DNA from: Sphingobium aromaticiconvertens | GTDB lineage: Bacteria; Pseudomonadota; Alphaproteobacteria; Sphingomonadales; Sphingomonadaceae | Length of the DNA stretch: 64,000 nt | Assembly (NCBI RefSeq): GCF_037154075.1 | Contig: NZ_JBANRJ010000001.1 | Span: 2,103,501 to 2,167,500 of the forward strand | Direction of reading: 5' to 3' | In this document: positions 30,297 through 40,323 of the stretch, piece after piece | Layout: the number at the start of each line of letters is the position of its first letter | How positions within the stretch are numbered: the first letter of the stretch is position 1 | Translations under genes and position numbers: made by a program | The notes under the pieces: model-generated | The model's database searches: none | Seen by the model: only the letters and a program-made list of their open reading frames with translations | Told to the model about the DNA's origin: nothing

Positions 30297-30329
30297 TTGA
30301 CAATATGATGAGAAAACGTTTTCTATAAG
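30297..30329 (+). promoter_or_regulatory. fru operon promoter with LacI/FruR-type operator
   Basis: TTGACA (30297-30302) and a TATAAG/TTCTAT -10 region (about 30321-30329) flank the perfect palindrome AGAAAACGTTTTCT at 30311-30324. An operator between the -35 and -10 elements fits direct repression by the divergent LacI-type gene. The first fruB codon is 30 nt further. Confidence 0.8.
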
Positions 30330-30358
30330 TTCAGAAAAGTCTGGAGAGGCCAAACGCT

Positions 30359-32869
30359 ATGCTTGCTGACCCCCTCAACGTCCTGGGGATCGAGGATCTC
30401 GTCCGTATCGATGCCCGCGCCTCCAGCAAGGAGGATGCGATCCGTCAGGCGGGACAGTTGCTGGCGGCGGCTGGCTGCGTGGCCCCCGGCTATGACGAAA
30501 GCATGGTCCGGCGCGAGGCGGTGGCGAACACCTATCTCGGCTCGGGCGTCGCGATCCCGCACGGCATGGGCGAGGACAAGGGGCTGGTCCGCCGCGACGC
30601 CATCGTCGTCCTGCAATTGCGCGACGGGATCGAATGGAATCCGGGCCAGCGCGCCCATCTGGTCGTCGGCATCGCCGCCAGTTCAGACAGTCATATCGCG
30701 ATCCTGCGGCGCCTGACCCGGTTGATCCAGGACGAGGCGCGACTTGAGGGGCTTGCCCACACCGACGATCCGGCGGTTATCGCCGCCGCCTTGCAGCAAG
30801 ATAGCGCCCCACCGACCAGCCAGACTCCGGCCGAGGATCTGGCCCAGCGGCGCGAGTGGACCATCGATTACCCCGCGGGCCTGCACGCCCGCCCGGCATC
30901 GGCCTGGGCGGAGGCGGCGAAGGCCAGCGGCGTGATGCTGCGCGTGCGCCACCAGAACGAAGTCGCTGATCCGCGCAGCCTGATCTCGCTGCTGCAATTG
31001 GGCCTGAAGGCCGGTGACGCGATTACCCTCTCAGCGTCTGGCGAGGGCGCGGGAAAGGCGCTCGACGCTTTCATGCAAGTCGTGACCCGGCTGACTGCGC
31101 GCGAAAAGGCCGATGCCGCCCGCGCGGCGGAAAAGGCCAAGGCGCCGGTGCGCGGCTGGAAGCCGATGGACAATCCCACGATGATCGCAGGCGTGTCCGC
31201 CAGCCCCGGCCTTGCCATCGGCAAGGTGCATGTGCTGGCATCGGCCGAGCTTGTCGTGACCGACCAGCCAGTCGACCTTGCCACCGGCGGCGCGCTGCTG
31301 AACGATGCACTGGTGCGGACCCGCGCGCAGATGAAGGCGCTGGTCGATGATACCACCCGGCGTCTGGGCGCTTCGGACGCCGCGATCTTTCAGGCGCAGG
31401 CCGGACTGCTGGACGACACGGACCTTATCACGCTCACCTGCCAGATCATGGTGGAGGGCCATGGCGTCGCCTGGTCCTGGCACCAGGCGATCGAACGCAT
31501 GGCTGGGCAACTTTCCGCACTGGGCAATCCGGTGCTGGCTGCACGCGCCGCCGACCTGCACGATATCGGTCGGCGCGTGCTAGCCCATATTGATCCGGGG
31601 CTGGGCCTCGGCACGCTGACGGACCTGCCGGACGAACCGAGCATCCTTGTTGCGGCCGATCTGTCGCCATCGGACACGGCCACGCTGGACATCGAAAAGG
31701 TGGCCGGGATCGCAACCGCACTGGGCGGGCCGACATCGCACAGCGCGATTCTGGCGCGCACGCTGGGCCTGCCGTCGATGGTGGCGGGCGGCGCCGACCT
31801 GCTGTCACTGGCGGCGGGCGCAACGGCGATCGTCGATGGCGATAGCGGCCGACTGTGGCTCAATCCCTCTGCCGACGACATCGCCTCCGCCCACGCATGG
31901 ATTGCGGAGATCGCGGCCAAGCGCCGCGAGCAGGAGGCCGAACGCTCCAACCCCGCTCGCACCGCCGACGGGCATCAGGTCGCCATTGGCGCGAATGTGA
32001 ACCGGCCCGATCAGGTGGCGTTCGCGCTGTCGCAGGGCGGCGAGGGCGTGGGCCTGATGCGCACCGAATTTCTGTTTCTGGAACGCGGCGACAGCCCGAC
32101 CGAGGAGGAGCAGCGCGCCATCTATCGTGATATGGTCGATGCGCTGGAGGACCGGCCGCTGATCGTGCGCGCGCTCGACATTGGCGGCGACAAGCAGGTG
32201 CCGCATCTGGACCTGCCGCGCGAGGAAAACCCCTTTCTGGGTGTGCGCGGTGCGCGGCTGCTGCTGCGGCGGCCCGACCTGCTGGAGCCGCAATTGCGCG
32301 CGCTCTATGGCGCGGCAAAGGGCGGGGGCGACCTGTCGATCATGTTCCCGATGATTACCTCCGCGTCCGAACTGCTGGCGCTGCGCGAACGGTGTGAGGC
32401 GATTCGGGTCGAGCTGGACGCGCCGGCCGTGCCGATCGGTATCATGATCGAGGTGCCCGCCGCTGCGGTGCAGGCGGACAAGCTGGCCGCGCATGCCGAT
32501 TTCTTCTCGATCGGCACCAATGACTTGACCCAATATGTGCTGGCGATCGACCGGCAAAATCCCGAACTGGCGAGCGAGGCCGACAGCCTGCATCCCGCCG
32601 TCTTGCGCCTGATCGCCATGACGGTGGCGGGCGCGAAGCGGCATGATCGCTGGGTGGGCGTGTGCGGCGGCATCGCGGGCGATCCTTTCGGCGCGGCGCT
32701 GCTGGTCGGGCTGGGCGTGAGCGAATTGTCGATGACCCCGCGCGACATTCCGTCGGTGAAGGCGCGCATCCGCAGCGCCGCCCTGCCCGCCCTTCAGGCG
32801 CTCGCCGCCCGGGCGCTGGAAGCGGAAAGTGCCGCAGATGTGCGTGCGCTGGATGGGGAGGCGGGCTGA
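30359..32869 (+). CDS. fruB: Fructose PTS multiphosphoryl transfer protein (EIIA-HPr-EI)
   Basis: 836-aa cytoplasmic phosphotransfer protein: EIIA-Fru (about residues 1-145; phospho-His in VAIPHGMGED), HPr (about 160-245; phospho-His in GLHARPASAW) and Enzyme I (about 275-836; phospho-His in GGPTSHSAILAR, with the PEP-binding C-terminal barrel including FSIGTNDLTQY and VCGGIAGDP). It takes phosphate from PEP and hands it to the fructose permease FruA, so no separate general PTS proteins are needed. First gene of fruB-fruK-fruA-oprB; it overlaps fruK by 1 nt. Confidence 0.97.
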   Translation: MLADPLNVLGIEDLVRIDARASSKEDAIRQAGQLLAAAGCVAPGYDESMVRREAVANTYLGSGVAIPHGMGEDKGLVRRDAIVVLQLRDGIEWNPGQRAHLVVGIAASSDSHIAILRRLTRLIQDEARLEGLAHTDDPAVIAAALQQDSAPPTSQTPAEDLAQRREWTIDYPAGLHARPASAWAEAAKASGVMLRVRHQNEVADPRSLISLLQLGLKAGDAITLSASGEGAGKALDAFMQVVTRLTAREKADAARAAEKAKAPVRGWKPMDNPTMIAGVSASPGLAIGKVHVLASAELVVTDQPVDLATGGALLNDALVRTRAQMKALVDDTTRRLGASDAAIFQAQAGLLDDTDLITLTCQIMVEGHGVAWSWHQAIERMAGQLSALGNPVLAARAADLHDIGRRVLAHIDPGLGLGTLTDLPDEPSILVAADLSPSDTATLDIEKVAGIATALGGPTSHSAILARTLGLPSMVAGGADLLSLAAGATAIVDGDSGRLWLNPSADDIASAHAWIAEIAAKRREQEAERSNPARTADGHQVAIGANVNRPDQVAFALSQGGEGVGLMRTEFLFLERGDSPTEEEQRAIYRDMVDALEDRPLIVRALDIGGDKQVPHLDLPREENPFLGVRGARLLLRRPDLLEPQLRALYGAAKGGGDLSIMFPMITSASELLALRERCEAIRVELDAPAVPIGIMIEVPAAAVQADKLAAHADFFSIGTNDLTQYVLAIDRQNPELASEADSLHPAVLRLIAMTVAGAKRHDRWVGVCGGIAGDPFGAALLVGLGVSELSMTPRDIPSVKARIRSAALPALQALAARALEAESAADVRALDGEAG

Positions 32870-33837
32870 TGCGCGCGCTGACGGTGACGTTCAATCCAGC
32901 GATCGACCAGACGATCACGATCGATCGGCTGGAACCCGGCGCTGTCCATCGCGCCCGTTCGGTCCGGCAGGATGCCGGAGGCAAGGGCGTCAATGTCGCC
33001 AGTTGTCTGGCCGACTGGGGCGTGCCCGTCAGCGCCTTTGGCCTGCTGGGCGCGGACAATGGTGCGCCGTTCGAGGCTCTGTTCGCGGCCAAGGGGATCA
33101 AGGATCATTTCTTGCGCCGGGCAGGCGCGACGCGGGTTAACCTCAAGCTGCTGGACGCAATCGATACGACCGACATCAACATGGACGGCGCAGTGGCGGA
33201 CCCAGCCCAGATCGAGGCGCTGGTAACGGCGATCGAGGCGCAGGCGGACAAGGAAAGCCTGATCCTGCTGTGCGGCAGCCTGCCGCCCGGCTGCCCGACC
33301 GATATCTATGCACGGATGGTCGCGCGCTTGCGCGCCAAGGGCGCGATGCTGCTGCTCGACGCCAGCGGTCCACCCCTTGCGCATGCGCTGAAAGGCAACG
33401 TGCTGCCCCATATCCTCAAGCCCAATCGGCATGAATTGGAGGAATGGCATGGAGCGCCCTTGCACGATGTCGCCGATGTGGCGCGGGTGGCCGGTTCATT
33501 GCTGGCGCGCGGCGTTAAACTGGTCGTTGTGTCGATGGGTGAGGATGGCGCGTTATTTCTCGCACAGGAGGGCACGCAGATCGCACGGCTGACCGCCGAT
33601 GCCGTCGCCAGCACCGTTGGCGCGGGCGACGCGATGGTCGCCGGGATCGCTGCCGCCATTATCGAGGGCAGCGACCTGGAACGGATTGCGCGCTTGTCCA
33701 CCGCCTTTGCTGTGGCGAAACTGGGCCTCCCCGGTCCCCATCTGCCCGACGCGGCGCAAGTGAGAGGGCTGGCGGACCGCGTGAATATCACGGCAGTCGA
33801 ACAATCGAACGCGGTTTTGGTAGGAGAGGGCGAATGA
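32869..33837 (+). CDS. fruK: 1-phosphofructokinase
   Basis: 322-aa PfkB-family kinase that phosphorylates fructose 1-phosphate to the 1,6-bisphosphate. Seen: [10 protein letters not shown], the GGKGVNVAS signature, CGSLPPGCP, and the catalytic-base region [10 protein letters not shown]. The start (TGATG with the fruB stop) gives the usual family N terminus [13 protein letters not shown]. It overlaps fruA by 4 nt. Confidence 0.96.
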   Translation: MRALTVTFNPAIDQTITIDRLEPGAVHRARSVRQDAGGKGVNVASCLADWGVPVSAFGLLGADNGAPFEALFAAKGIKDHFLRRAGATRVNLKLLDAIDTTDINMDGAVADPAQIEALVTAIEAQADKESLILLCGSLPPGCPTDIYARMVARLRAKGAMLLLDASGPPLAHALKGNVLPHILKPNRHELEEWHGAPLHDVADVARVAGSLLARGVKLVVVSMGEDGALFLAQEGTQIARLTADAVASTVGAGDAMVAGIAAAIIEGSDLERIARLSTAFAVAKLGLPGPHLPDAAQVRGLADRVNITAVEQSNAVLVGEGE

Positions 33838-35540
33838 GCCGTATATTCGCGATCGTGCAGGCTGGCGAAGCTGGCGTTACCGGCGTTCTGGCCGGGGAAG
33901 CACTGCGCAAGGCGGCGCGTGCCGAGGGACGCAGCATCGAGATCGAGGTGCGGACCGAGCAGGGGGTCGTCAATCCGCTGCCCGAAGGTGCTGTCGGAGA
34001 GGACGATCTGTTGCTGTTCGTCGCGCGTCAGGATGCCGATGACAGCAGCCTCGCGCTCCGTCCGCATCGTCGATTGACGCTGGAGGCTGTGCTGGCCGAT
34101 CCGATCGCTGCTCTGGCGGGCGGAGAGGCTGCGCTGGCGCAGCCGGACCTGCATGCGCCGACGATCGTTGCGGTCACATCCTGTCCCACCGGCATCGCCC
34201 ATACCTTCATGGCCGCCGAGGGGCTTCAGGAGGGCGCGCGCCAGTTGGGTTACGCCATGCGGGTGGAAACACAGGGGTCTGTCGGCGCGGGTAATGCGTT
34301 GACGCCGCAGGAGATCGCCGCCGCCGACATCGTGCTGATCGCCGCCGACCGTGAAGTCGACCGCAGCCGGTTCGCAGGCAAGCGCGTCTTTTCGTCCAAC
34401 ACCAAGCCTGCGATTACCGGCGGCGCCAAGCTGATCGAAAAGGCGCTGGCGGAGGCGCAGGTGCAGGGTGGGCAAGTGGATGGCGCCGCATCGTCCGCCG
34501 AACCCCAGCAGGGCAAGGCCGGTCCCTACAAGCATCTGATGACCGGCGTATCGTTCATGCTGCCCTTCGTGGTGGCGGGCGGGTTGTTGATCGCACTGGC
34601 TTTCGCGCTGGGCGGCATTCACGCCAATGAAGATGCCGCAGCGGGCACGCTGGCCCATGCGCTGTTCGAGATCGGTGCAAAGGGCGGCTTTGCCCTGATC
34701 GTACCGGCGCTGGCAGGCTATATCGCCTTCTCGATCGCCGACCGGCCGGGCATCGCGCCGGGCATGATTGGCGGCATGCTGGCGGCCAATCTGGGCGCGG
34801 GCTTTCTGGGCGGCATCGTGGCCGGCTTTATCGCGGGCTATGGCGTCCACTTCCTCAACCGACTGATCCAGTTACCCAAAAATTTACAGGGGTTGAAGCC
34901 TGTGCTGATCCTGCCCTTGCTGGGCACGCTGCTGACGGGCTTGCTGATGATCTATGCGGTGGGCACGCCGGTGGCGAGCGCGCTGGCCTTCCTGACCGAA
35001 TGGTTGCGTAGTATGCAGGGATCGAGCGCTCTGCTGCTTGGGCTGCTGCTTGGTGCCATGTCTGCTTTCGATATGGGCGGGCCGGTGAACAAGGCGGGCT
35101 ATGCCTTCTCCGTGGGGCTGATCGCCAGCCAGGTTTACACGCCCATGGCGGCCACCATGGCGGCCGGCATGACACCGCCGCTCGCGGTCGCGTTGGCGAC
35201 ATGGCTGTTTCGCAATCGCTTCACCGTCGAGGAGCGCGAAGCGGGCGCCGCCGCGGCGGTGCTGGGCCTTGCCTTCATTACCGAGGGCGCGATTCCCTTT
35301 GCGGCGCGCGATCCGCTGCGCGTGATCCCGGCGCTGATGGTCGGGTCGGCCGTGGCCGGCGCGATCTCCATGGCGGCGAGCGTGCAACTGCGTGTGCCAC
35401 ATGGCGGCCTGTTCGTCCTGCCCATTCCCGGTGCGGTGACGCATATCCTGGCCTATGCCGGGGCGATCGTCGCCGGGACGCTGATCAGCGCCCTATTGGT
35501 CGGGCTGCTGAAACGCCCCGTGCCTCAGCCGACCGTTTGA
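33834..35540 (+). CDS. fruA: Fructose PTS permease EIIBC
   Basis: 568-aa inner-membrane permease: a degenerate IIB' domain (about residues 1-95, lacking the phospho-Cys), a functional IIB domain (about 110-205; phospho-Cys in [18 protein letters not shown]), and the membrane IIC domain (about 235-560; [44 protein letters not shown]). It imports fructose and releases fructose 1-phosphate. Normal length for FruA. Third gene of the operon. Confidence 0.97.
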   Translation: MSRIFAIVQAGEAGVTGVLAGEALRKAARAEGRSIEIEVRTEQGVVNPLPEGAVGEDDLLLFVARQDADDSSLALRPHRRLTLEAVLADPIAALAGGEAALAQPDLHAPTIVAVTSCPTGIAHTFMAAEGLQEGARQLGYAMRVETQGSVGAGNALTPQEIAAADIVLIAADREVDRSRFAGKRVFSSNTKPAITGGAKLIEKALAEAQVQGGQVDGAASSAEPQQGKAGPYKHLMTGVSFMLPFVVAGGLLIALAFALGGIHANEDAAAGTLAHALFEIGAKGGFALIVPALAGYIAFSIADRPGIAPGMIGGMLAANLGAGFLGGIVAGFIAGYGVHFLNRLIQLPKNLQGLKPVLILPLLGTLLTGLLMIYAVGTPVASALAFLTEWLRSMQGSSALLLGLLLGAMSAFDMGGPVNKAGYAFSVGLIASQVYTPMAATMAAGMTPPLAVALATWLFRNRFTVEEREAGAAAAVLGLAFITEGAIPFAARDPLRVIPALMVGSAVAGAISMAASVQLRVPHGGLFVLPIPGAVTHILAYAGAIVAGTLISALLVGLLKRPVPQPTV

Positions 35541-35568
35541 AAATATAGATAGCATCAAGAGGATTGCC

Positions 35569-36912
35569 ATGCGTACCACCCTGTTGAGCGCCGCCTGCTG
35601 GGCGGGCGCTGCCGCTCTTTCGATGTCCTGCGCGCGGGCGCAGGAGGCTCCTCCCGCTTTGCCGATGAAGCCGAAAGCGGAAGCCACATCCTGGCAACCG
35701 CTGGCGGATTCGGGGATCAACCTGTCGCTGGGCTATACCGGCGAAGCGGCGAGCAACCTGTCCGGGGGCGTGCGGCGTGACGCGGCCTTTGCTGGCCAGG
35801 TCTATGTCGGCGCGGATCTGGACATGGACAAGATCGCCGGGATTGATGGCGGGGCGCTGCATTTCGCCGTCACCAATCGCCACGGTCAAAGCCTGTCGGC
35901 AATCGCGCTCGGCAATAATACCTCGGTCCAGGAAATCTGGGGTACCCAGAACACCCATCTGGCAATCCTGACCTGGCAGCAAAAGCTGTTCAATGGCGCG
36001 CTGGATATTGAGGCGGGCCGCAGTCAGGCGAATATCCATTTTCTCAACTCGCCGCTTTACTGCAATTTTCAGAGCAATTCGGCCTGCGGCAATCCGACCT
36101 TCGTTTTCAAGAACAGCAATTTCACCTATTTCCCGGCCTCAAGCTGGATGGCTCATGCCAAGTTCCATTTCACCCCCAAGGTGATGCTCCACGCTGGCGT
36201 CTATGAGGTGAACCCGGATCGCAAGCGTCCCACCGATAATGGTTTCAACTTCAGCACGAAAAATGCGACCGGCGTCATCATCCCCTGGGAACTGAGTTAT
36301 GGCACCGATTTTTCCAACGATCGCCTGCCGCGTCATTATATAGTGGGCGGCTGGGTCGACCGGGGCGACTATGCCGATCCGTTGCGCGACGATCAGGGCG
36401 GGATCGCGATTCTGACGAACCGTCCGGCCGCGACCCGCCATGGCCGATCGGGCCTATATGCCCGCTTCGACCAGATGCTGACCCGGCCCGATCCCGCATC
36501 GGAACGGGGACTGAGCCTGTTCGGCGTTGCCATGACCAACCTGTCGGGCCGCGCCGAGGAAAGCCATTTCCTGGAACTGGGGCTGGTGCAGACCGGCACC
36601 TTTGCCGGTCGCGACAAAGACACGATCGGCTTTGTCATCAACGATCAGCGCTTCAGCGACCTGGCGATGGAACGGATGCGCGCCGCCCGTGCGTCGGTTG
36701 GTGGGACAGCCAACATCAAGCGGCATCAATATATGATGGAACTGGCTTATGGCGCTCAGTTCGGCCCCGCCATCCGCGTGTCGCCGAACATCCAGTATAT
36801 CCTCAACCCGGACCAGACAGGTGTGCCGTTCCGTACCAGGAACACCGGTAACGCCTTCATCGTGGGTTTCAAATTCACGGTGGATGCGATGTCCTTGAGG
36901 TTAAGATCATAG
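35569..36912 (+). CDS. OprB-family carbohydrate porin
   Basis: 447-aa outer-membrane beta-barrel of the OprB (carbohydrate-selective porin) family. Signal peptide at the N terminus (TTLLSAACWAGAAALSM...ARA), then family blocks such as NSNFTYFPASSWMAHAKF and KVMLHAGVYEVNP, and a C-terminal strand ending KFTVDAMSLRLRS. The 28-nt gap after fruA and same direction make it the outer-membrane step of fructose uptake. Confidence 0.92.
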   Translation: MRTTLLSAACWAGAAALSMSCARAQEAPPALPMKPKAEATSWQPLADSGINLSLGYTGEAASNLSGGVRRDAAFAGQVYVGADLDMDKIAGIDGGALHFAVTNRHGQSLSAIALGNNTSVQEIWGTQNTHLAILTWQQKLFNGALDIEAGRSQANIHFLNSPLYCNFQSNSACGNPTFVFKNSNFTYFPASSWMAHAKFHFTPKVMLHAGVYEVNPDRKRPTDNGFNFSTKNATGVIIPWELSYGTDFSNDRLPRHYIVGGWVDRGDYADPLRDDQGGIAILTNRPAATRHGRSGLYARFDQMLTRPDPASERGLSLFGVAMTNLSGRAEESHFLELGLVQTGTFAGRDKDTIGFVINDQRFSDLAMERMRAARASVGGTANIKRHQYMMELAYGAQFGPAIRVSPNIQYILNPDQTGVPFRTRNTGNAFIVGFKFTVDAMSLRLRS

Positions 36913-36933
36913 ACAGAGACAGAGACAGTGGCT

Positions 36934-36952
36934 TGGCCCGGGGACGGGGCCA
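36934..36952. terminator. Hairpin between convergent oprB and glycosyltransferase genes
   Basis: TGGCCC-7nt-GGGCCA stem in the 57-nt convergent gap. The U-tract is poor (CATCCTTTG). Just before it are three copies of AGACAG (36911-36928). Confidence 0.4.
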
Positions 36953-36969
36953 CATCCTTTGCCCGTCGC

Positions 36970-38133
36970 TTAATGCCTGGACCTGGACAAATGAACTTCT
37001 TCCAATGTCGCTGCGCCCTGTGCTCGCCTAACCTTTAGCGAACGCTCCAGAATGATGTCCCATTGTCGGGCGATTTTATCCGCACCAAACCGGTCCACCA
37101 CATCGCGTGCGCGTTGTCCGATCCGATCGCGCAGATGCGGGTCGCCCAATATCCTGTCGAGTGTAGCCGCGAGGCAGGCGGGATCTTCTGATGTCACCAA
37201 CAGGCCGTCGACCTCGGAGGAGACAAGCTCGGCCGGACCGAAGGCGCAATCGGTGGCGACAACAGGAAGGCCCGCCGCCATCGCCTCTGCCAGCACATTG
37301 GGAAAGCCTTCATATCTGGATGACAGGACGAATATATTGGCTCGTTCGATCCATTGCCCAGGCAGCGCCGACAGGCCTGGAAGCTGGACCCGATCGACCA
37401 ACCCCAGCCTATGGATGAGGGCCTGCAACTTGGCACGGTCCGGGCCTTCTCCCCAGATTTCGAGCGACCATTCGGGATGGTGCATCGCGATCCGCCCGAA
37501 GGCATCGATCAGGATGTCAAAGCCCTTCTGTTCGGTCAGGCGTCCGACAGCGATCAGTCGCAATGGTCCATTCTGGGGGGCGGGATGCCAGGGAAAGCGC
37601 GCGACGGGATTGCCGATGACGGCGATCCTTGCCCGCGCGTTAGGGGGAATCACCGAGATGCCAGCTTTTGTCTGACAGACGATTGCGGCGGCACGATGGT
37701 AGAGACAGCGCGCTGCGGCCGACCAAAGCGGATGCATGGGTTGGCGGAGAGGATTATTGCGTTCGGATATGATGACCGGACAATCCAGCCCTGTCGCGGC
37801 CACTAGCGTCAGGATGTTGATTTTCGTGAGAAAGCTGATCACGATATCCGGCCGATCGTGGCGGAGCATATGCCGAATCCTGCGGATGCGCCGTACCGGT
37901 CGGGATGCAGGGATGTTCAGGCGTCGCAGCCGCACGTCCGGGCTGAAATCATGGTATATGGCATCTGTTTCCCCGTCGAAAGACACGATGGTCACGCGCG
38001 ACCCTGCCGCGATCCAGTGCGCAGCCAGCAAGGCTATTACGCGTTCAGCGCCCCCTGCACTAAGGCCGGATAACAGGATAAGGATGTTCCGGGCATCCGC
38101 AGTCCGGCCCGTGGAGGGGTTAAGGGAATGCAT
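36970..38133 (-). CDS. Glycosyltransferase family 4
   Basis: 387-aa GT-B glycosyltransferase: N-terminal domain with GLSAGGAERVIALLAAHW, C-terminal GT4 domain with AVGRLTEQKGFDILIDAF and the nucleotide-sugar motif SSRYEGFPNVLAEAMAAGLPVV. It transfers a sugar in polysaccharide or glycolipid assembly at the cytoplasmic face; donor and acceptor are unknown. It starts 1 nt after the stop of the sulfotransferase-like gene, so the two form one unit, possibly making a sulfated glycan. Confidence 0.92.
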   Translation of the reverse strand: MHSLNPSTGRTADARNILILLSGLSAGGAERVIALLAAHWIAAGSRVTIVSFDGETDAIYHDFSPDVRLRRLNIPASRPVRRIRRIRHMLRHDRPDIVISFLTKINILTLVAATGLDCPVIISERNNPLRQPMHPLWSAAARCLYHRAAAIVCQTKAGISVIPPNARARIAVIGNPVARFPWHPAPQNGPLRLIAVGRLTEQKGFDILIDAFGRIAMHHPEWSLEIWGEGPDRAKLQALIHRLGLVDRVQLPGLSALPGQWIERANIFVLSSRYEGFPNVLAEAMAAGLPVVATDCAFGPAELVSSEVDGLLVTSEDPACLAATLDRILGDPHLRDRIGQRARDVVDRFGADKIARQWDIILERSLKVRRAQGAATLEEVHLSRSRH

Positions 38134-38134
38134 G

Positions 38135-39160
38135 TCAGCGGCCCGGCAGCGGATAGCCGTAACGGGCCAAAGAAATGCCAGTCAGTTGCTCGGTCTTCCG
38201 GTTGCTCTCGGCATAATAGTCACCGACATGCCGGTCGATCGCCTGCATAAGTCGAGCCTGCATGGATTTTTCGAGCCATGCAGGCGTGATCGCCTCGAAA
38301 ACCCTCCGCGTGCGGGCATAGCGCTTGGCGAACCGTGGGATATGGAGAAGCGCGCCCGGACTGAGCTCATTGTGGAAGAACAGGGCATTGAGCGGGCGCT
38401 GGGCCAACTGCATGACCAAAGGGCGGCGCTCGTTGACGCGCTTGACGGCGCCGATGTCGGTTCCGGCCATGCCGCAAAAGGCCTGAATGTCTGTCACGAA
38501 AGGGCCGGGGCTGTCGAGCAGCCTCTCGAACGGGAGAGCCAGCACATGATCTGGACCGAAGAGCGACTTGTAGTAGGCGATGGTGCGGTCGAATTCATAG
38601 AAACTCAGTCGGAATCCCGGTCGCCTTCCCAATGCGGGTTCGGGGGTATCCAGAAACCGTGCGATTGATCCGGTGCCGCCGTCGGTGATGTGCTGACTGT
38701 ACATGGATCGGATGAGCGCGCGTTGTTCGCGCAACACGATCAGAACGCGCGCTTCCGGGAAGGTTGCGAAAAGCCTGTCGGCGATCAAGCGCCGGTCGTG
38801 ACCGCCCGACGAGGGGTAGCCGGACAAGCGCTCATGGGAGAGAACCAGGGTCAGGCCTTTCTCCGCAGCGGCGCGATGATGGTCGCAATAGGCATTGCGC
38901 ATGGTCTGCGCGTCATAATGAAACGCATCCGGCGTCACAAAGTCGGCCACAAGACCGTGGCGAGGCCCGCCGGTCGCCGTGGTGAAGCCATGACCTGCAC
39001 TCGCGAAAATGTCATTCTGCAACCAGGTTGAGCCAGTCTTGTGCAACCCGATGTGCAACAACATCGGATAGGCCGCCATGGTACCAGCTTCGTGCGATGC
39101 GTCGGGCGCGCGGCGCGAGATTGGTGGCGAATGGTCCGGTGTAATGACTGTGGTATCCAT
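38135..39160 (-). CDS. Sulfotransferase-family protein
   Basis: About 341 aa. The N-terminal PAPS-binding loop LHIGLHKTGSTWLQND and the later RVLIVLREQRALIRSMYSQH (3'-phosphate loop region) are typical of bacterial sulfotransferases, which move sulfate from PAPS to a hydroxyl or sugar. The start is uncertain: ATG 39160 is used, 39079 (MAAYPMLLHIGL) would be closest to the usual family N terminus, and 39226 is also open; none has a clear ribosome site. It is paired with the GT4 gene downstream. The roughly 270 nt beyond the start towards yaaA hold no gene I can support. Confidence 0.82.
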   Translation of the reverse strand: MDTTVITPDHSPPISRRAPDASHEAGTMAAYPMLLHIGLHKTGSTWLQNDIFASAGHGFTTATGGPRHGLVADFVTPDAFHYDAQTMRNAYCDHHRAAAEKGLTLVLSHERLSGYPSSGGHDRRLIADRLFATFPEARVLIVLREQRALIRSMYSQHITDGGTGSIARFLDTPEPALGRRPGFRLSFYEFDRTIAYYKSLFGPDHVLALPFERLLDSPGPFVTDIQAFCGMAGTDIGAVKRVNERRPLVMQLAQRPLNALFFHNELSPGALLHIPRFAKRYARTRRVFEAITPAWLEKSMQARLMQAIDRHVGDYYAESNRKTEQLTGISLARYGYPLPGR

Positions 39161-39430
39161 GGCCCGCAGGATCGCACACTGGTTTTTGGGAAAGGAGTGA
39201 GAAAAGGAACTAGCCCGAAATCGCACATCGGAGTTGGAGGGTTGGCCAACAGTGATGCTTAAGATTTGATTGGAAAATTATCGACCCGCGGCGCCGCTTG
39301 CAGGCGTTCAGGCGACATTTTTGATCTTGATGGCCGGGAAGCGGGGCACGCTGGCGAACTGCACGTCAGAAAGGACCACCACATCGGTCGACCCGGTGAT
39401 CCTGTCAGAAGCGCTGCTTGCCTGCACCGC

Positions 39431-40183
39431 TCATGCGCGGGTGAAGCGCCAGCGATCGGTTTCGCTCTCGTCCGCGTCGAAGCGATATCCGTCGCTGTCG
39501 AAGCCACGCATCGCCTCCACATCCATGACATGATGCTCGCACAACCAGCGCGCCATCATGCCACGCGCGCGCTTGGCATTGAAGCTCACGAAGCGCGGGC
39601 CGTCCGGACCGGGCTCGCGGAACTCGACCTCGATCACCCGCACGCCCGCCAACTTGCCCGAGACGGCCGCGAAATATTCCTGGCTGGCAAGATTGAGCAC
39701 TACGCCCGATCCCTCTTCCGCAAGCTGTGTACGCAGCAGTTCCGCGATACGGTCGCCCCACCAATCGGTCAGGCGCTTATGGCGCGGTGCCCAACGCGTG
39801 CCCATTTCCAGCCGGTATGGCCGGATTGCGTCGAGTGGTCGGAGCAGACCGTACAGGCCCGACAGCATCCGCACATGGTCTTGCGCGAAAGCGACGCCCG
39901 CATCGTCCAGCGTATATGCTTCGAAGCCCGTATAGACATCGCCGGCAAAGGCGAACAGTGCCGGTCGCTCGGGCAGATCGGCGAAGTCACGAAAGCGCTC
40001 CGCATTGAGCTTGGCGAGGCGCGGCGAGATATGCATCAACTCCGCCAGCCGCTTCTGCGTCAGGTTCGCAGCCGATTGGGCGAGACTGCGTGCTTCCTCG
40101 CCAAAGTGCGGCATCGAAATGTCTAGCGACGGCAAGGCGCGTTGGAAGTCGAGCGTCTTGGCGGGGGATAGCAGGGCGATCAT
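39431..40183 (-). CDS. yaaA: YaaA/DUF328 peroxide-stress family protein
   Basis: 250-aa member of the YaaA (UPF0246) family. In E. coli, YaaA lowers free iron during peroxide stress. Seen: N-terminal MIALLSPAKTLDF, GDVYTGFEAYTLD, LSGLYGLLRPLD, YRLEMGTRW, and C-terminal FNAKRARGMMARW. Length and all family blocks are complete. No neighbour suggests co-regulation. Confidence 0.95.
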   Translation of the reverse strand: MIALLSPAKTLDFQRALPSLDISMPHFGEEARSLAQSAANLTQKRLAELMHISPRLAKLNAERFRDFADLPERPALFAFAGDVYTGFEAYTLDDAGVAFAQDHVRMLSGLYGLLRPLDAIRPYRLEMGTRWAPRHKRLTDWWGDRIAELLRTQLAEEGSGVVLNLASQEYFAAVSGKLAGVRVIEVEFREPGPDGPRFVSFNAKRARGMMARWLCEHHVMDVEAMRGFDSDGYRFDADESETDRWRFTRA

Positions 40184-40323
40184 CGCGGCGGCGGTAGCGG
40201 CGGCAGGCGCCTACGTCAAACCGCAGGCTCCGCGCTCTCAATACACGTCTCGGCTTAATTTGGGGTCTGCCCATTCTTTGCCGTTCTTTTCCGTGTTGGC
40301 CGCAAATATAATCGAGAGAATTC

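Noticed and set aside
39259..39531. Small open frames between the sulfotransferase gene and yaaA
   Set aside because: They overlap yaaA or lack ribosome sites and protein-like composition.
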